Translations under genes and position numbers: made by a program
Assembly (NCBI RefSeq): GCF_021735935.1
Contig: NZ_WMDZ01000001.1
Coordinates: 2,542,001-2,606,000 of the forward strand
DNA length: 64,000 nt
DNA from: Sulfitobacter sp. M39
GTDB taxonomy: Bacteria; Pseudomonadota; Alphaproteobacteria; Rhodobacterales; Rhodobacteraceae
Direction: 5' to 3'
Notes under the pieces: generated by a model
Database searches by the model: none
Told to the model about the DNA's origin: nothing
What the model saw: only the letters and a program-made list of their open reading frames with translations
In this document: positions 1-6,987 of the stretch, in pieces
How the letters are laid out: each line of letters begins with the position of its first letter
How positions within the stretch are numbered: the first letter of the stretch is position 1

Positions 1-549
1 CGACGCCTCCATCGCGGCATGGGTGATACCGTTGGCAGAGGCGTCGGCCAAGGTGCGGTGCAGGGTGATGGGCTCGGGCGTGGTATGCGCCAGCGGTGCG
101 GTCCATGCGCCTTCCACGCCAGTGGTGCCAAGGTTGACAGCCGCCAGCCCCATCTCGATCCAGATTTGCCGCACGAATGTGCTGACAGAGGTTTTGCCAT
201 TGGTGCCGGTGACGGCAATCATCGTCTGCGGCTGCGCGCCGTACCACAGGGCTGCCGCGCGCGACAGCGCCTCGCGGGGGGCATCGGTGACGACAAGGGC
301 CACGTCGGCGTGTGCCAGTGCGTCAGCGGCCAGCGTGGCCCCCTCGGCGTCGGTCAGCACGGCCACCGCGCCCATGCGCAGCGCATATTGGATAAACTCG
401 GCCCCGTGGACCTTGCTGCCGGGCATGGCGGCGAAGAGGGTGCCGGGCTGGACCTGACGGCTGTCGACGCTGATACCTGCAATGGGCGGGTTGCCCCCCC
501 CTTTCGCGGTCAGACCAAGGGAGGATAACGGGACGGCCTGTGTGCCCAT
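1..549 (-). CDS. murE: UDP-N-acetylmuramoyl-tripeptide synthetase MurE, N-terminal part
   Basis: The gene runs off the left edge, so only about the first 183 codons are seen. MurE adds meso-diaminopimelate to UDP-MurNAc-L-Ala-D-Glu in the cytoplasm during peptidoglycan precursor synthesis. The translation begins MGTQAVPLSSLG, continues through the Mur ligase N-terminal domain (SVDSRQVQPGTLFAA) and reaches the ATP-binding loop TGTNGKTS and the substrate motif NLGTTG. The position directly after ftsI is the standard dcw order. The start is the ATG ending at 549, 16 nt after the ftsI stop. MurF is excluded by the TTGVEG region and the gene order. Confidence 0.93.
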   Translation of the reverse strand, partial: MGTQAVPLSSLGLTAKGGGNPPIAGISVDSRQVQPGTLFAAMPGSKVHGAEFIQYALRMGAVAVLTDAEGATLAADALAHADVALVVTDAPREALSRAAALWYGAQPQTMIAVTGTNGKTSVSTFVRQIWIEMGLAAVNLGTTGVEGAWTAPLAHTTPEPITLHRTLADASANGITHAAMEAS

Positions 550-565
550 GGGGACGCTCTTTATA

Positions 566-2353
566 TTAGTTGCTGCTGGAGAGCGTTATATCAGCGAGGC
601 TGTCCGGTTCAACAGTCGGTCGCAGACCCAGCAGGGGCGCGACGCGACGGACCATTTCCGCGGCCACGGGCACGGCTGTCCAACCGGCCGTGCGGCGCGG
701 TTTGTCGCCCGAGGTCTCGACCGGTTCGTCCAGTGTGACGATCAGCACGTATTTGGGATCATGCGCCGGGAACATGCTGGCAAAGGTCGCGATGACCGTA
801 TCCTCAAGATAGCCACCCCGGGGGCCGGGTTTATCCGCCGTCCCGGTCTTGCCGCCGATCTGGTAGCCGGGCACTTCGGCAAAGCTGGCCGTGCCTTCGG
901 TCACCACGGCACGCAGCATTGCGCGGGCATCCGCCGCCGCGCGTTCGGACATCACACGCGGGCCGACCACGGGGCCGGATTGCTTTCGCAACGTCGGGGT
1001 GACCTTGTGCCCGCCATTGGCGATGGCAGAATAGCCCGCCGCCAGATGCATCGGGCTGGAGGACAGGCCGTGGCCATAGGAGACGGTTACGGTGCTCAGC
1101 TCTTGCCAGCGCTGCGGCAGTAAGGGCTTGCCGCCAGAGGCTTCGACGATCTCGAAGGGGGTTGGCTCAAAGAACCCGAGGTTTTTCAGGAATTCCTGCT
1201 GACGCTCCGCGCCGATCTCAAGCGCAAGCCGCCCTGTCCCGCGGTTGGAGCTGTGCACGATGATCCCCGTCACCGTCTGCTTGCCGTAGTTCTTGCCGTG
1301 GAATTCGCCGATGCGGAAGCCGCCGACCTTCATCGGGCCAGAGGTGTCGATCACCGTATCCGCAGTGGCAATGCCAAGGTCGATCGCCTGTGCCGCGGTG
1401 AAAATCTTGAAGACAGAGCCAAGCTCGTAGACGCCTTGCACCGACCGGTTGAACAGCGGGCTGTCGGACGCATCGCCAGTGACGGCGGCATGGGGCCGGT
1501 CGTTGGGGTCGAAAGAGGGCAATGATACGGCGCTGATCACCTCGCCCGTGTGCACATCCATCAGGACCGAGGTCGCCCCCTTGGCGTTCATCAGCTTCAT
1601 GCCGCCATAAAGAATACGCTCGGACGCGGCCTGTACGGTCATGTCGATCGACAGTTCCAGCGGCTTGTTGCCATTGGCCGGATCGCGTAGATAATCGTCA
1701 AAGTATTTCTCTGCCCCCGCGACGCCAATCACCTCGGCGGCATGGACACCCTCGCGGCCATAGCTGGCTCCGCCCATGATATGCGCGGCAAGCGACCCGT
1801 TGGGGTAAAGGCGCATATCACGCGGTGCAAACAGCAAGCCCGGCTCGCCGATGTCATGCACGGCCTGCATCTGCTCGGGGCTGATTTTCTTCTTGATCCA
1901 CAAGAACTTGCGCTTTCCGGTAAAGTCGCGCAGCAGGCGTTCCTCGTTCAGGTCAGGGAACACGGCCATCAACTTTTTCACGGCCCCCTGCGGGTCGATC
2001 ATGTGGTGCGGCTGCGCATAAAGCGCATGTGTTTCAAAGTTGGTCGCGAGCAGATTGCCGTTGCGATCCACAATATCGGCGCGGGTGGCCGAGATCACGG
2101 AACCCGGGGCCGCCGCGCGCGGCTCTGTCGGGTCGGTGGTCGCCATGACCCCCATACGCGCGCCGACGACGGTGAAGGCGCAGAAGAAGAAGACCCCCAG
2201 CACCAGCAAACGCCCCTCGGCACGCTGCCGCGAGGCGTCACGCATCTGCTCGTGGCGGATACGCTTGTTTTCGCGCTCGATCGCATCGGGGTTTTCGCCC
2301 TTTTGACGGGCTTCAAGAATACGGGCCAGCGGGCGCAGTGGGGTGCGGATCAT
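566..2353 (-). CDS. ftsI: Division-specific peptidoglycan transpeptidase FtsI (PBP3)
   Basis: A 595-residue class B penicillin-binding protein that cross-links septal peptidoglycan in the divisome. A cytoplasmic arginine-rich N-terminus precedes one membrane segment at about residues 49-68, followed by the PBP dimerisation domain (from about 85) and the transpeptidase domain. The three active-site motifs are present: SVFK at about 313-316 (acyl-enzyme serine), SSN at about 368-370, and KTG at about 502-504. The length is typical. The ATG overlaps the ftsL stop by 4 bp, which indicates translational coupling within the dcw operon. Confidence 0.97.
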   Translation of the reverse strand: MIRTPLRPLARILEARQKGENPDAIERENKRIRHEQMRDASRQRAEGRLLVLGVFFFCAFTVVGARMGVMATTDPTEPRAAAPGSVISATRADIVDRNGNLLATNFETHALYAQPHHMIDPQGAVKKLMAVFPDLNEERLLRDFTGKRKFLWIKKKISPEQMQAVHDIGEPGLLFAPRDMRLYPNGSLAAHIMGGASYGREGVHAAEVIGVAGAEKYFDDYLRDPANGNKPLELSIDMTVQAASERILYGGMKLMNAKGATSVLMDVHTGEVISAVSLPSFDPNDRPHAAVTGDASDSPLFNRSVQGVYELGSVFKIFTAAQAIDLGIATADTVIDTSGPMKVGGFRIGEFHGKNYGKQTVTGIIVHSSNRGTGRLALEIGAERQQEFLKNLGFFEPTPFEIVEASGGKPLLPQRWQELSTVTVSYGHGLSSSPMHLAAGYSAIANGGHKVTPTLRKQSGPVVGPRVMSERAAADARAMLRAVVTEGTASFAEVPGYQIGGKTGTADKPGPRGGYLEDTVIATFASMFPAHDPKYVLIVTLDEPVETSGDKPRRTAGWTAVPVAAEMVRRVAPLLGLRPTVEPDSLADITLSSSN

Positions 2354-2703
2354 TCGGGGGCCTCCATCGAGGATACGTCAACGCCGTCGGTGATCTCGAA
2401 CAGCGGCAGTTCTGGCAGCGGCGGGTAGCTCACCTGATCGATAGATCCGAACTGGTCAGGATGCAGCGGCAAAAGGTTCAGCCGGTCAAAGTTCAGCTCT
2501 GCCAGATCGCGCAGACGGTCGGGGCGGTTCTGATAGGCCCATTCTGCCTTGAGCACGGCCAGACGGCTGTAGGCTTCGCGGATTTCATAGCGCAGATCAT
2601 CGGCATCACTCAGGGCTTGCTGGGTCGCGTAATTCTCGCGGTAGGCCCAGAAGGCCAGCCCGATCACCGAAAAGGTGGTTAGGATGTAAAGCACGGTTCT
2701 CAT
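2350..2703 (-). CDS. ftsL: Cell division protein FtsL
   Basis: A small 117-residue bitopic protein with a membrane segment at the very N-terminus ([17 protein letters not shown]), followed by a heptad-like coiled coil ([20 protein letters not shown]). This is the FtsL/FtsB-like architecture. FtsL helps assemble FtsW-FtsI at the septum. Sequence conservation in this family is poor, so the call rests mainly on topology and on the position between rsmH and ftsI, with 4-bp overlaps on both sides. Confidence 0.88.
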   Translation of the reverse strand: MRTVLYILTTFSVIGLAFWAYRENYATQQALSDADDLRYEIREAYSRLAVLKAEWAYQNRPDRLRDLAELNFDRLNLLPLHPDQFGSIDQVSYPPLPELPLFEITDGVDVSSMEAPE

Positions 2704-3692
2704 ACGGTTAATCCCCTGACCATAGGCATGCCGAGTGCCTTGGCATCGATGCTGCCCGCAGGCGCATCAGTGCGAATTGCGACGCGCAGCTTGGCCGAGC
2801 GGCTGCGCGGGTTCTCTTCCAGCTCTTGCGCATCCGGCCCGATGGCCTTGCGCTTGAGGATCTTGAACTGCGGCGCGGGTGCTTCAATTTCGGGCGCAAA
2901 GCGGTTGGCGTTGCCCCCTGCCCCCGCACGCGCCGTTAGGAAGCGTTTGACCATACGGTCTTCGACCGAGTGGAAGGTCACGACAGCCAGCTGGCCACCG
3001 GGTTTCAACGCGCGCTCCGCCGCCATCAACCCGTTGAACAGCTCGCCATATTCATTGTTCACCGCAATGCGCAGCGCCTGAAAGCTGCGGGTCGCGGGAT
3101 GCGACTGGCCGGGTTTCGAGCGCGGCAAACAGCTTTCGACCAACCCTGCAAGCGCCAGCGTTGTGGTGATCGGGGCCTCTTCGCGGGCACGTACGATCGC
3201 TTTGGCGATGCGACGGCTGGCACGTTCTTCACCGTATTGGAACAGGATATTGGCGATCACCTCTTCCTCGGCCTCGTTGACGATATCCGCCGCAGAGGGG
3301 CCGTCCTGGCTCATCCGCATATCAAGCGGCCCGTCACGCATGAAAGAGAACCCGCGTTCTGCCAGATCAAGCTGCATGGAGGATACGCCCAGATCTAACA
3401 CGATCCCGTCCAGATCCTGCGCATATTCGTCCATTTTGGAAAACACGCCGCGCTGCATGATGATCCGGTCGCCATAGTCACCGGCCCAAGCCTGCGCCAT
3501 TTCAAACGCGAGCGGGTCACGGTCCACGGCCACCACCTGCGCAGCACCTGCGTCCAGCAGGCCACGGGTATAGCCGCCCGCGCCGAAGGTGCCATCCAGC
3601 CAACGCCCCGACACAGGGGCCACCGCCGCCAGCAAGGGGCGCAGCAGAACCGGAGTATGGGGGGCGGAAGGGGTATCGTTGGGTCCGCTCAT
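2700..3692 (-). CDS. rsmH: 16S rRNA (cytosine-1402-N4)-methyltransferase RsmH (MraW)
   Basis: An SAM-dependent methyltransferase that modifies C1402 in the ribosomal P site. The protein has the N-terminal HTPVLL motif, the SAM-binding loop [12 protein letters not shown], the family signature [10 protein letters not shown] and the C-terminal PSRSAKLR-like end ([10 protein letters not shown]). I chose the ATG at 3692, which gives 330 residues and has GGAGG 10 nt upstream. A TTG three codons earlier (3701) overlaps the mraZ stop but sits too close to that ribosome binding site. It is second in the dcw operon and coupled to mraZ. Confidence 0.96.
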   Translation of the reverse strand: MSGPNDTPSAPHTPVLLRPLLAAVAPVSGRWLDGTFGAGGYTRGLLDAGAAQVVAVDRDPLAFEMAQAWAGDYGDRIIMQRGVFSKMDEYAQDLDGIVLDLGVSSMQLDLAERGFSFMRDGPLDMRMSQDGPSAADIVNEAEEEVIANILFQYGEERASRRIAKAIVRAREEAPITTTLALAGLVESCLPRSKPGQSHPATRSFQALRIAVNNEYGELFNGLMAAERALKPGGQLAVVTFHSVEDRMVKRFLTARAGAGGNANRFAPEIEAPAPQFKILKRKAIGPDAQELEENPRSRSAKLRVAIRTDAPAGSIDAKALGMPMVRGLTV

Positions 3693-3697
3693 ATCGA

Positions 3698-4201
3698 TCA
3701 AGCCTCCGGCTTGCCGTCCAGGAAGGCCATCGGATCAAAGTCTTCTGGCAGCTCGTCCAGCCATTCCTCTTCGCGGGCCTTTTCCTCGGTCTCGTAGGTT
3801 TCGGGCTTCCAGATCTGGAAGGTATCACCGGCGGCGATAAAGAATGCTTCGTTCTCCAGGTCGATCTTGTTGCGCAGCTTGGCGGGCAGAACCAAGCGAC
3901 CCGTTTCATCGACCGATGTGGGAAAGGACTGACCGTGGAACAGGCGCTGCAGCATCTTGCGTTCCATCGACCCGCGCGGCAGCGCGTCGATCTTGTCGTC
4001 CACCTCTTCGATGGCCTGCATGGTATAGCATTCAAGATAGCTGCGGCGGCTGTCGCCATAGACAATCACCAGCTCGGGCGTGCCACCGTTTTGCCAATTC
4101 GGGTCACCGGCTTCCAACACACGACGAAAAGAGGCTGGGATAGACACCCGCCCCTTCGTATCGACCTTGTGTTGGCTTTCGCCTCTGAACCTGCGGCTCA
4201 C
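3698..4201 (-). CDS. mraZ: Transcriptional repressor MraZ
   Basis: A DNA-binding AbrB-like protein with two SpoVT/AbrB domains, each carrying a DxxGR motif (DTKGRVSIP near the N-terminus and DETGRLVLP near residue 100). MraZ binds TGGGA repeats in its own promoter and represses the dcw operon in Escherichia coli. The GTG at 4201 is chosen because it gives the family-typical start SRRFRGES, a length of 167 residues, and AGGGA 7 nt upstream. An upstream ATG in frame (4288) would add 29 residues unlike MraZ. Candidate binding boxes lie several hundred bases upstream. Confidence 0.95.
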   Translation of the reverse strand: MSRRFRGESQHKVDTKGRVSIPASFRRVLEAGDPNWQNGGTPELVIVYGDSRRSYLECYTMQAIEEVDDKIDALPRGSMERKMLQRLFHGQSFPTSVDETGRLVLPAKLRNKIDLENEAFFIAAGDTFQIWKPETYETEEKAREEEWLDELPEDFDPMAFLDGKPEA

Positions 4202-4489
4202 GTGTTTGTCCCTGCCTGCGACGCTTGTGCGCCCTAAAATCATGCCCCCGGCGGTAGATGTAGAAACGGCGGGCTGATCTGCTGCCACTGATCAACCCGC
4301 CGCCCGTCCCGCCTTGGCGGGGAAGTCCGACTGCGCGCGCCACCTGGGGGGATGTCTGCTCGCTCGCGCGCCGGATCTCTTGGTCTGATGAAAGCGAGGT
4401 GCCTGTATGAACCTGCTAGAGTTTTATTTGGTCGTTGGGGTCGTTTGGTGCCCCGTGTCTCGTTCTCATCCGATGCACTAGGGATGCCA

Positions 4490-4504
4490 TGGGAATTGAT
4501 GGGC
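4490..4504 (+). promoter_or_regulatory. Weak MraZ-box-like pair
   Basis: TGGGA at 4490 and TGGGC at 4500, exactly 10 bp apart, lie on the plus strand, opposite to the other boxes; another TGGGA lies at 4519. The spacing fits MraZ boxes, but the second copy is imperfect. Confidence 0.3.
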
Positions 4505-4659
4505 GTCCATAAGTTTTTTGGGAAACACACACCAAATTTGGTTTTGCACAGGGTTGTAAATCAACATGTGGGGAAGAAATGTCAGCGATTTTTAGCTTAT
4601 GTCGGTTAAATATGAAATTTAAACACAACATATTGAGGCGAAAAACGCGTGTTGGAATT

Positions 4660-4674
4660 TCCCACAATTTCCCA
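4660..4674 (-). promoter_or_regulatory. Candidate MraZ box pair
   Basis: On the minus strand TGGGA-AATTG-TGGGA, with repeats starting 10 bp apart, matches the spacing and core of the MraZ operator known from E. coli. It points in the direction of mraZ, about 460 bp upstream of it. Confidence 0.5.
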
Positions 4675-4693
4675 ACAATTTTAGACCACAGAC

Positions 4694-4702
4694 TTATCCA
4701 CA
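4694..4702 (+). promoter_or_regulatory. Perfect DnaA box
   Basis: TTATCCACA is an exact match to the consensus high-affinity DnaA box. One-mismatch relatives (TTTTGCACA near 4546, TTAAACACA near 4619) lie in the adjacent AT-rich stretch. It may let DnaA act on dcw transcription; a single perfect box is too little to claim an origin. Confidence 0.5.
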
Positions 4703-4838
4703 ACCTGTGTTCGTGGCTTGTTCCCCAATCGCAACGGCAATTGCTACTGTTTTATCGCGCAAACTGAGGATTCCGCGCCTCAGACAGCCATTTTCCGCCG
4801 AATCACCTTGCCAATCGGGCAGGCTCGGGCCGGCAGCC

Positions 4839-4876
4839 TCCCATGTTTTCCCATGGGGTTTTCCCATGCGATCCCA
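4839..4876 (-). promoter_or_regulatory. Four-repeat MraZ operator candidate
   Basis: On the minus strand, TGGGA occurs four times. The plus-strand complement TCCCA starts at 4839, 4849, 4862 and 4872, giving two pairs with 10-bp spacing separated by 13 bp. The E. coli MraZ site is three TGGGA-type repeats with 10-bp period, so this is the best operator candidate for autoregulation of the dcw operon here. It would place the promoter about 640-680 bp upstream of mraZ. Confidence 0.6.
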
Positions 4877-4909
4877 TACACACGTCCACACGACGCCGAT
4901 GAACGCGAA

Positions 4910-4935
4910 ACGCCGCGCAGGGGGCTACGCGGCGT
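4910..4935 (-). terminator. Hairpin after mrp
   Basis: ACGCCGCG and CGCGGCGT form a perfect 8-bp stem with a 10-nt loop, 35 bases past the mrp stop, followed on the minus strand by TTTCGCGTT. The T tract is weak. A second inverted repeat, GGGGCTAC (4921) with GTAGCCCC (4962), overlaps it. Confidence 0.45.
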
Positions 4936-4969
4936 TGAGTACAGATAGGGTCGTGAAGGAGGTAGCCCC

Positions 4970-6040
4970 TTAGGCCATCCCGCCCTTAATCAAACCTTCG
5001 GCGATGCGTGCATAGGCTTGAGCCATCGGCCCATCACCCGCGGCCACCGGCGTGCCACCATCGCCGGAAAGCCGGGTATCAAGATCGATGGGAAGACTGC
5101 CGAGTAACGGCACCTCCATCTTCGCGGCTTCGGCTGCAACCCCGCCATGACCAAAGATTTCATGTTCGGACCCACAATCAGGACAGACAAACAGCGACAT
5201 ATTCTCGATCAATCCCAACACGGGCGTCTTCAGCGTATTGAACATATCAATCGCCTTGCGCGCGTCGATCAGCGCCACGTCCTGCGGCGTCGATACCACG
5301 ATTGCGCCAGACAATTCGGATTTGGTACATAGTGTCAGCTGCACATCGCCCGTACCCGGCGGCAGATCGACAAGCAACACGTCCAGCTCGCCCCACTCTA
5401 CCTGCCCCAGCATCTGTTGCAGCGCGCCCATCAGCATCGGGCCACGCCAGACCACTGCCTTCCCCTCCTCCATCATGAAGCCGATGGACATCAGGGTCAC
5501 GCCATGGGCGTGCAGCGGAATGATCGTCTTACCATCAGGCGAGGCAGGCCGCTTGTTCACCCCCATCATACGCGGCTGACTGGGACCATAGATATCGGCA
5601 TCCAGCAAACCAACCTTGCGCCCCGCCCGAGCCAAGGCCACGGCGAGGTTCGAGCTCACGGTCGATTTGCCCACGCCCCCCTTGCCCGACCCAATGGCGA
5701 GAATGCGCTGCACGCCAGCCGGTTTCATCGGGCCATCCTGCGCCTTCGGGTGCCCACCAATTTTGAGGCTGGGGGCCGATTGCTTTGGCGCGGGACCATG
5801 GGCCGTCAGGGCGACTGTTACGCTGCCAACGCCCTCAACCTCGCGCACCACGGCCTCTGCCGCGTCGCGCAGCGGGGCCATCTGCGCGGCGACTTGCGCA
5901 TTGGGGGCTTCTATAACAAAGCGCACCACATCGCCCTCGACCGTCAAAGCGCGGATCAGATCGTGATCAAAGATAGATTTTCCATCCGGCAGCATCACCC
6001 GGGCCAGAGCAGATTCGACGTCGGATTTAGAGAGCGGCAT
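4970..6040 (-). CDS. Mrp/ApbC/NBP35-family iron-sulfur cluster carrier ATPase
   Basis: A 356-residue cytoplasmic P-loop ATPase that carries and delivers Fe-S clusters to apoproteins. An N-terminal MIP18/DUF59-like domain (residues 1-85) precedes the deviant Walker A GSGKGGVGKST at about 118, the Mrp signature region around DLPPGTGD, and the C-terminal CPDC metal-binding motif. I prefer the ATG at 6040, with AGGAA 7 nt upstream; a longer frame exists but its extra 36 residues do not look like the family. The gene is transcribed alone. Confidence 0.93.
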   Translation of the reverse strand: MPLSKSDVESALARVMLPDGKSIFDHDLIRALTVEGDVVRFVIEAPNAQVAAQMAPLRDAAEAVVREVEGVGSVTVALTAHGPAPKQSAPSLKIGGHPKAQDGPMKPAGVQRILAIGSGKGGVGKSTVSSNLAVALARAGRKVGLLDADIYGPSQPRMMGVNKRPASPDGKTIIPLHAHGVTLMSIGFMMEEGKAVVWRGPMLMGALQQMLGQVEWGELDVLLVDLPPGTGDVQLTLCTKSELSGAIVVSTPQDVALIDARKAIDMFNTLKTPVLGLIENMSLFVCPDCGSEHEIFGHGGVAAEAAKMEVPLLGSLPIDLDTRLSGDGGTPVAAGDGPMAQAYARIAEGLIKGGMA

Positions 6041-6175
6041 GACATATTCCTTTCGAGACTGCTTTTGACATGGCAGTTTCTGTCCAAATCGCAACCCTAC
6101 GTTCGCATGCCGCACAGCACCAAGGCAAAACGAACATTTAGCGCCCAAAAATTACGCAAAACCCCTATGTTTTCG

Positions 6176-6220
6176 CTGCATGGCAGCAATGCACAATTTG
6201 AGAATTGTGCAAACGCAGCA
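6176..6220 (+). promoter_or_regulatory. Operator-like module 1 upstream of the first sRNA
   Basis: CTGCATGGCAGCA, then 15 bp, then ATTGTGCAAACGCAGCA. The first part contains the palindrome CTGC-N3-GCAG. Between the halves lies a perfect inverted repeat with 9-bp arms, TGCACAATT (6190-6198) and AATTGTGCA (6203-6211). The same two-part module recurs at 6446 and, partly, at 39839. CTGC-N3-GCAG resembles the PhaR box described for Rhodobacter sphaeroides; I recall that from memory and do not assert PhaR here. Confidence 0.5.
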
Positions 6221-6272
6221 AATAGGTCAAAAAGGTTTCAGGAACGCAGACACTGCGAGCCAAGAATAAGAC

Positions 6273-6355
6273 CAAACTCATCCATCCTCCTCCCGGATGT
6301 GTTTGTTTTCGGCGGCGATACCCTCCTCCTCCCTGGTATCGTCGCCATTTTTTTT
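6273..6355 (+). ncRNA. Cuckoo/CcsR-like small RNA with two anti-SD loops and terminator
   Basis: Two consecutive hairpins each expose a CUCCUCCC-type sequence. Hairpin 1 (6273-6305) has stem CAAAC..CATCC/GGATG..GTTTG and loop UCCUCCC. Hairpin 2 (6311-6346) has a 12-bp stem GGCGGCGATACC/GGTATCGTCGCC and loop CUCCUCCUCCCU, followed by eight Ts, so it also acts as terminator. This is the layout of the alphaproteobacterial cuckoo RNAs (CcsR1-4 of R. sphaeroides), which are linked to a DUF1127 gene and induced by RpoH-type sigma factors under stress. The 5' end is not determined. Confidence 0.8.
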
Positions 6356-6445
6356 CATACAACTCCTCCTGACTGCTAAAGCGTTTGCGCTAGGGTTATT
6401 TTGTTCCCGATCAAGACGTTACGTCACCTTTTGCCCATGCATTTT

Positions 6446-6489
6446 CTGCATAGCAGCATTGACGATCTGGCTATTGTGCAGATGCAGCA
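6446..6489 (+). promoter_or_regulatory. Operator-like module 2 upstream of the DUF1127 gene
   Basis: CTGCATAGCAGCA, 14 bp, then ATTGTGCAGATGCAGCA; nearly the same module as at 6176-6220, lying 66-109 bp before the DUF1127 start codon. The 17-bp stretch 6443-6459 is identical to 39837-39853 upstream of the second DUF1127-like gene. The repetition before functionally related genes makes a shared regulator likely. Confidence 0.55.
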
Positions 6490-6554
6490 TTTTACTACAT
6501 AACCAACACAAGACGAATGATAACGAACACAGACGAAACAAGACGAGGTATCCG

Positions 6555-6767
6555 ATGGCCTACTTGAACGCTACAACCGCACCGACCCTGGCAGACCGTT
6601 TTGCCGCGCTGATGTCCGCACTCGAGACTCGCCGCAAGCAACGCCGCGTATACCGCTCCACTTTCAACGAGCTGAGCTCCTTGTCCAACCGCGAGCTGAA
6701 CGACCTGGGCATGGGCCGCTCGCAAATCCGCGGCATCGCGCTGGAAACAGCACGCAACGCTGCATAA
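6555..6767 (+). CDS. DUF1127 small basic protein (RSP_6037-like)
   Basis: A 70-residue arginine-rich protein with the DUF1127/YjiS-like C-terminal pattern (NELSSLSNRELNDLGMGRSQIRGIA). Short DUF1127 proteins have been implicated in RNA-related and stress functions in alphaproteobacteria, but no molecular activity is visible in the sequence. It starts MAYLNATTAP. It is framed by hairpins with CUCCUCCC loops on both sides, as RSP_6037 is in R. sphaeroides, where gene and sRNAs are co-transcribed. It probably shares their stress control. Confidence 0.88.
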   Translation: MAYLNATTAPTLADRFAALMSALETRRKQRRVYRSTFNELSSLSNRELNDLGMGRSQIRGIALETARNAA

Positions 6768-6779
6768 ATCATACTGGAT

Positions 6780-6857
6780 CGGGCACACGCACCCTCCCTG
6801 TTGTGTGCCTGTAGAAAGCTTCGGGTCTCCTCCTCCTCCCTGAGACCGGCGGCTTTC
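6780..6857 (+). ncRNA. Second cuckoo-like sRNA (two CCUCCC-loop hairpins)
   Basis: Twelve bases after the DUF1127 stop begins hairpin 3 (6780-6811), stem GGCACAC/GTGTGCC with CCCUCCC in the loop. Hairpin 4 (6814-6857) follows, stem GAAAGC..GGTCTC/GAGACC..GCTTTC with the loop CUCCUCCUCCCU, identical to the loop at 6323-6334. The proximity to the stop suggests processing from the DUF1127 mRNA, as for the CcsR RNAs. No T-run follows hairpin 4. Confidence 0.72.
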
Positions 6858-6861
6858 ATAA

Positions 6862-6950
6862 ACGTCCCCTTCCCCCTTTCCTCCCGATTGGATTGGGGAC
6901 GTAGATAAAGACGGCGGTGCTTTCCTCCCAAAGCACCGCCGTTCTTGCAT
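6862..6950 (+). ncRNA. Third cuckoo-like sRNA ending in a strong hairpin
   Basis: Hairpin 5 (6862-6902) has stem ACGTCCCC/GGGGACGT and a 25-nt loop holding UUUCCUCCC. Hairpin 6 (6911-6942) has a perfect 13-bp stem ACGGCGGTGCTTT/AAAGCACCGCCGT closing the six-base loop CCUCCC. Hairpin 6 probably ends the DUF1127-sRNA transcript and, read on the other strand (followed by CTTTATCT), the uvrD transcript. The long loop of hairpin 5 makes this unit the least typical of the three. Confidence 0.65.
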
Positions 6951-6987
6951 CTAATTCTTGATAATTCGTAAAACTCATGACGCCCGT

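Larger units (their letters stand above)
4202..4969 (-). other. Long dcw leader / promoter region
   Basis: About 770 bases without a convincing protein gene separate mraZ from the Mrp gene. The stretch 4540-4690 is clearly AT-richer than its surroundings. It contains TGGGA repeats at 10-bp spacing (three sites, listed separately), a perfect DnaA box and the inverted repeat after mrp. Small open frames on both strands look random. The dcw transcript probably starts in this region and so may have an untranslated leader of several hundred bases; that is inference. Confidence 0.6.

Noticed and set aside
4604..4622. CtrA site TTAA-N-TTAA
   Set aside because: The spacer is 9 bases instead of the 7 needed for the known CtrA consensus.
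4540..4980. Chromosomal origin of replication in the dcw leader
   Set aside because: Only one perfect DnaA box and two weak ones; no dnaA, parAB, gidA or hemE nearby. Kept only as a possible regulatory site.
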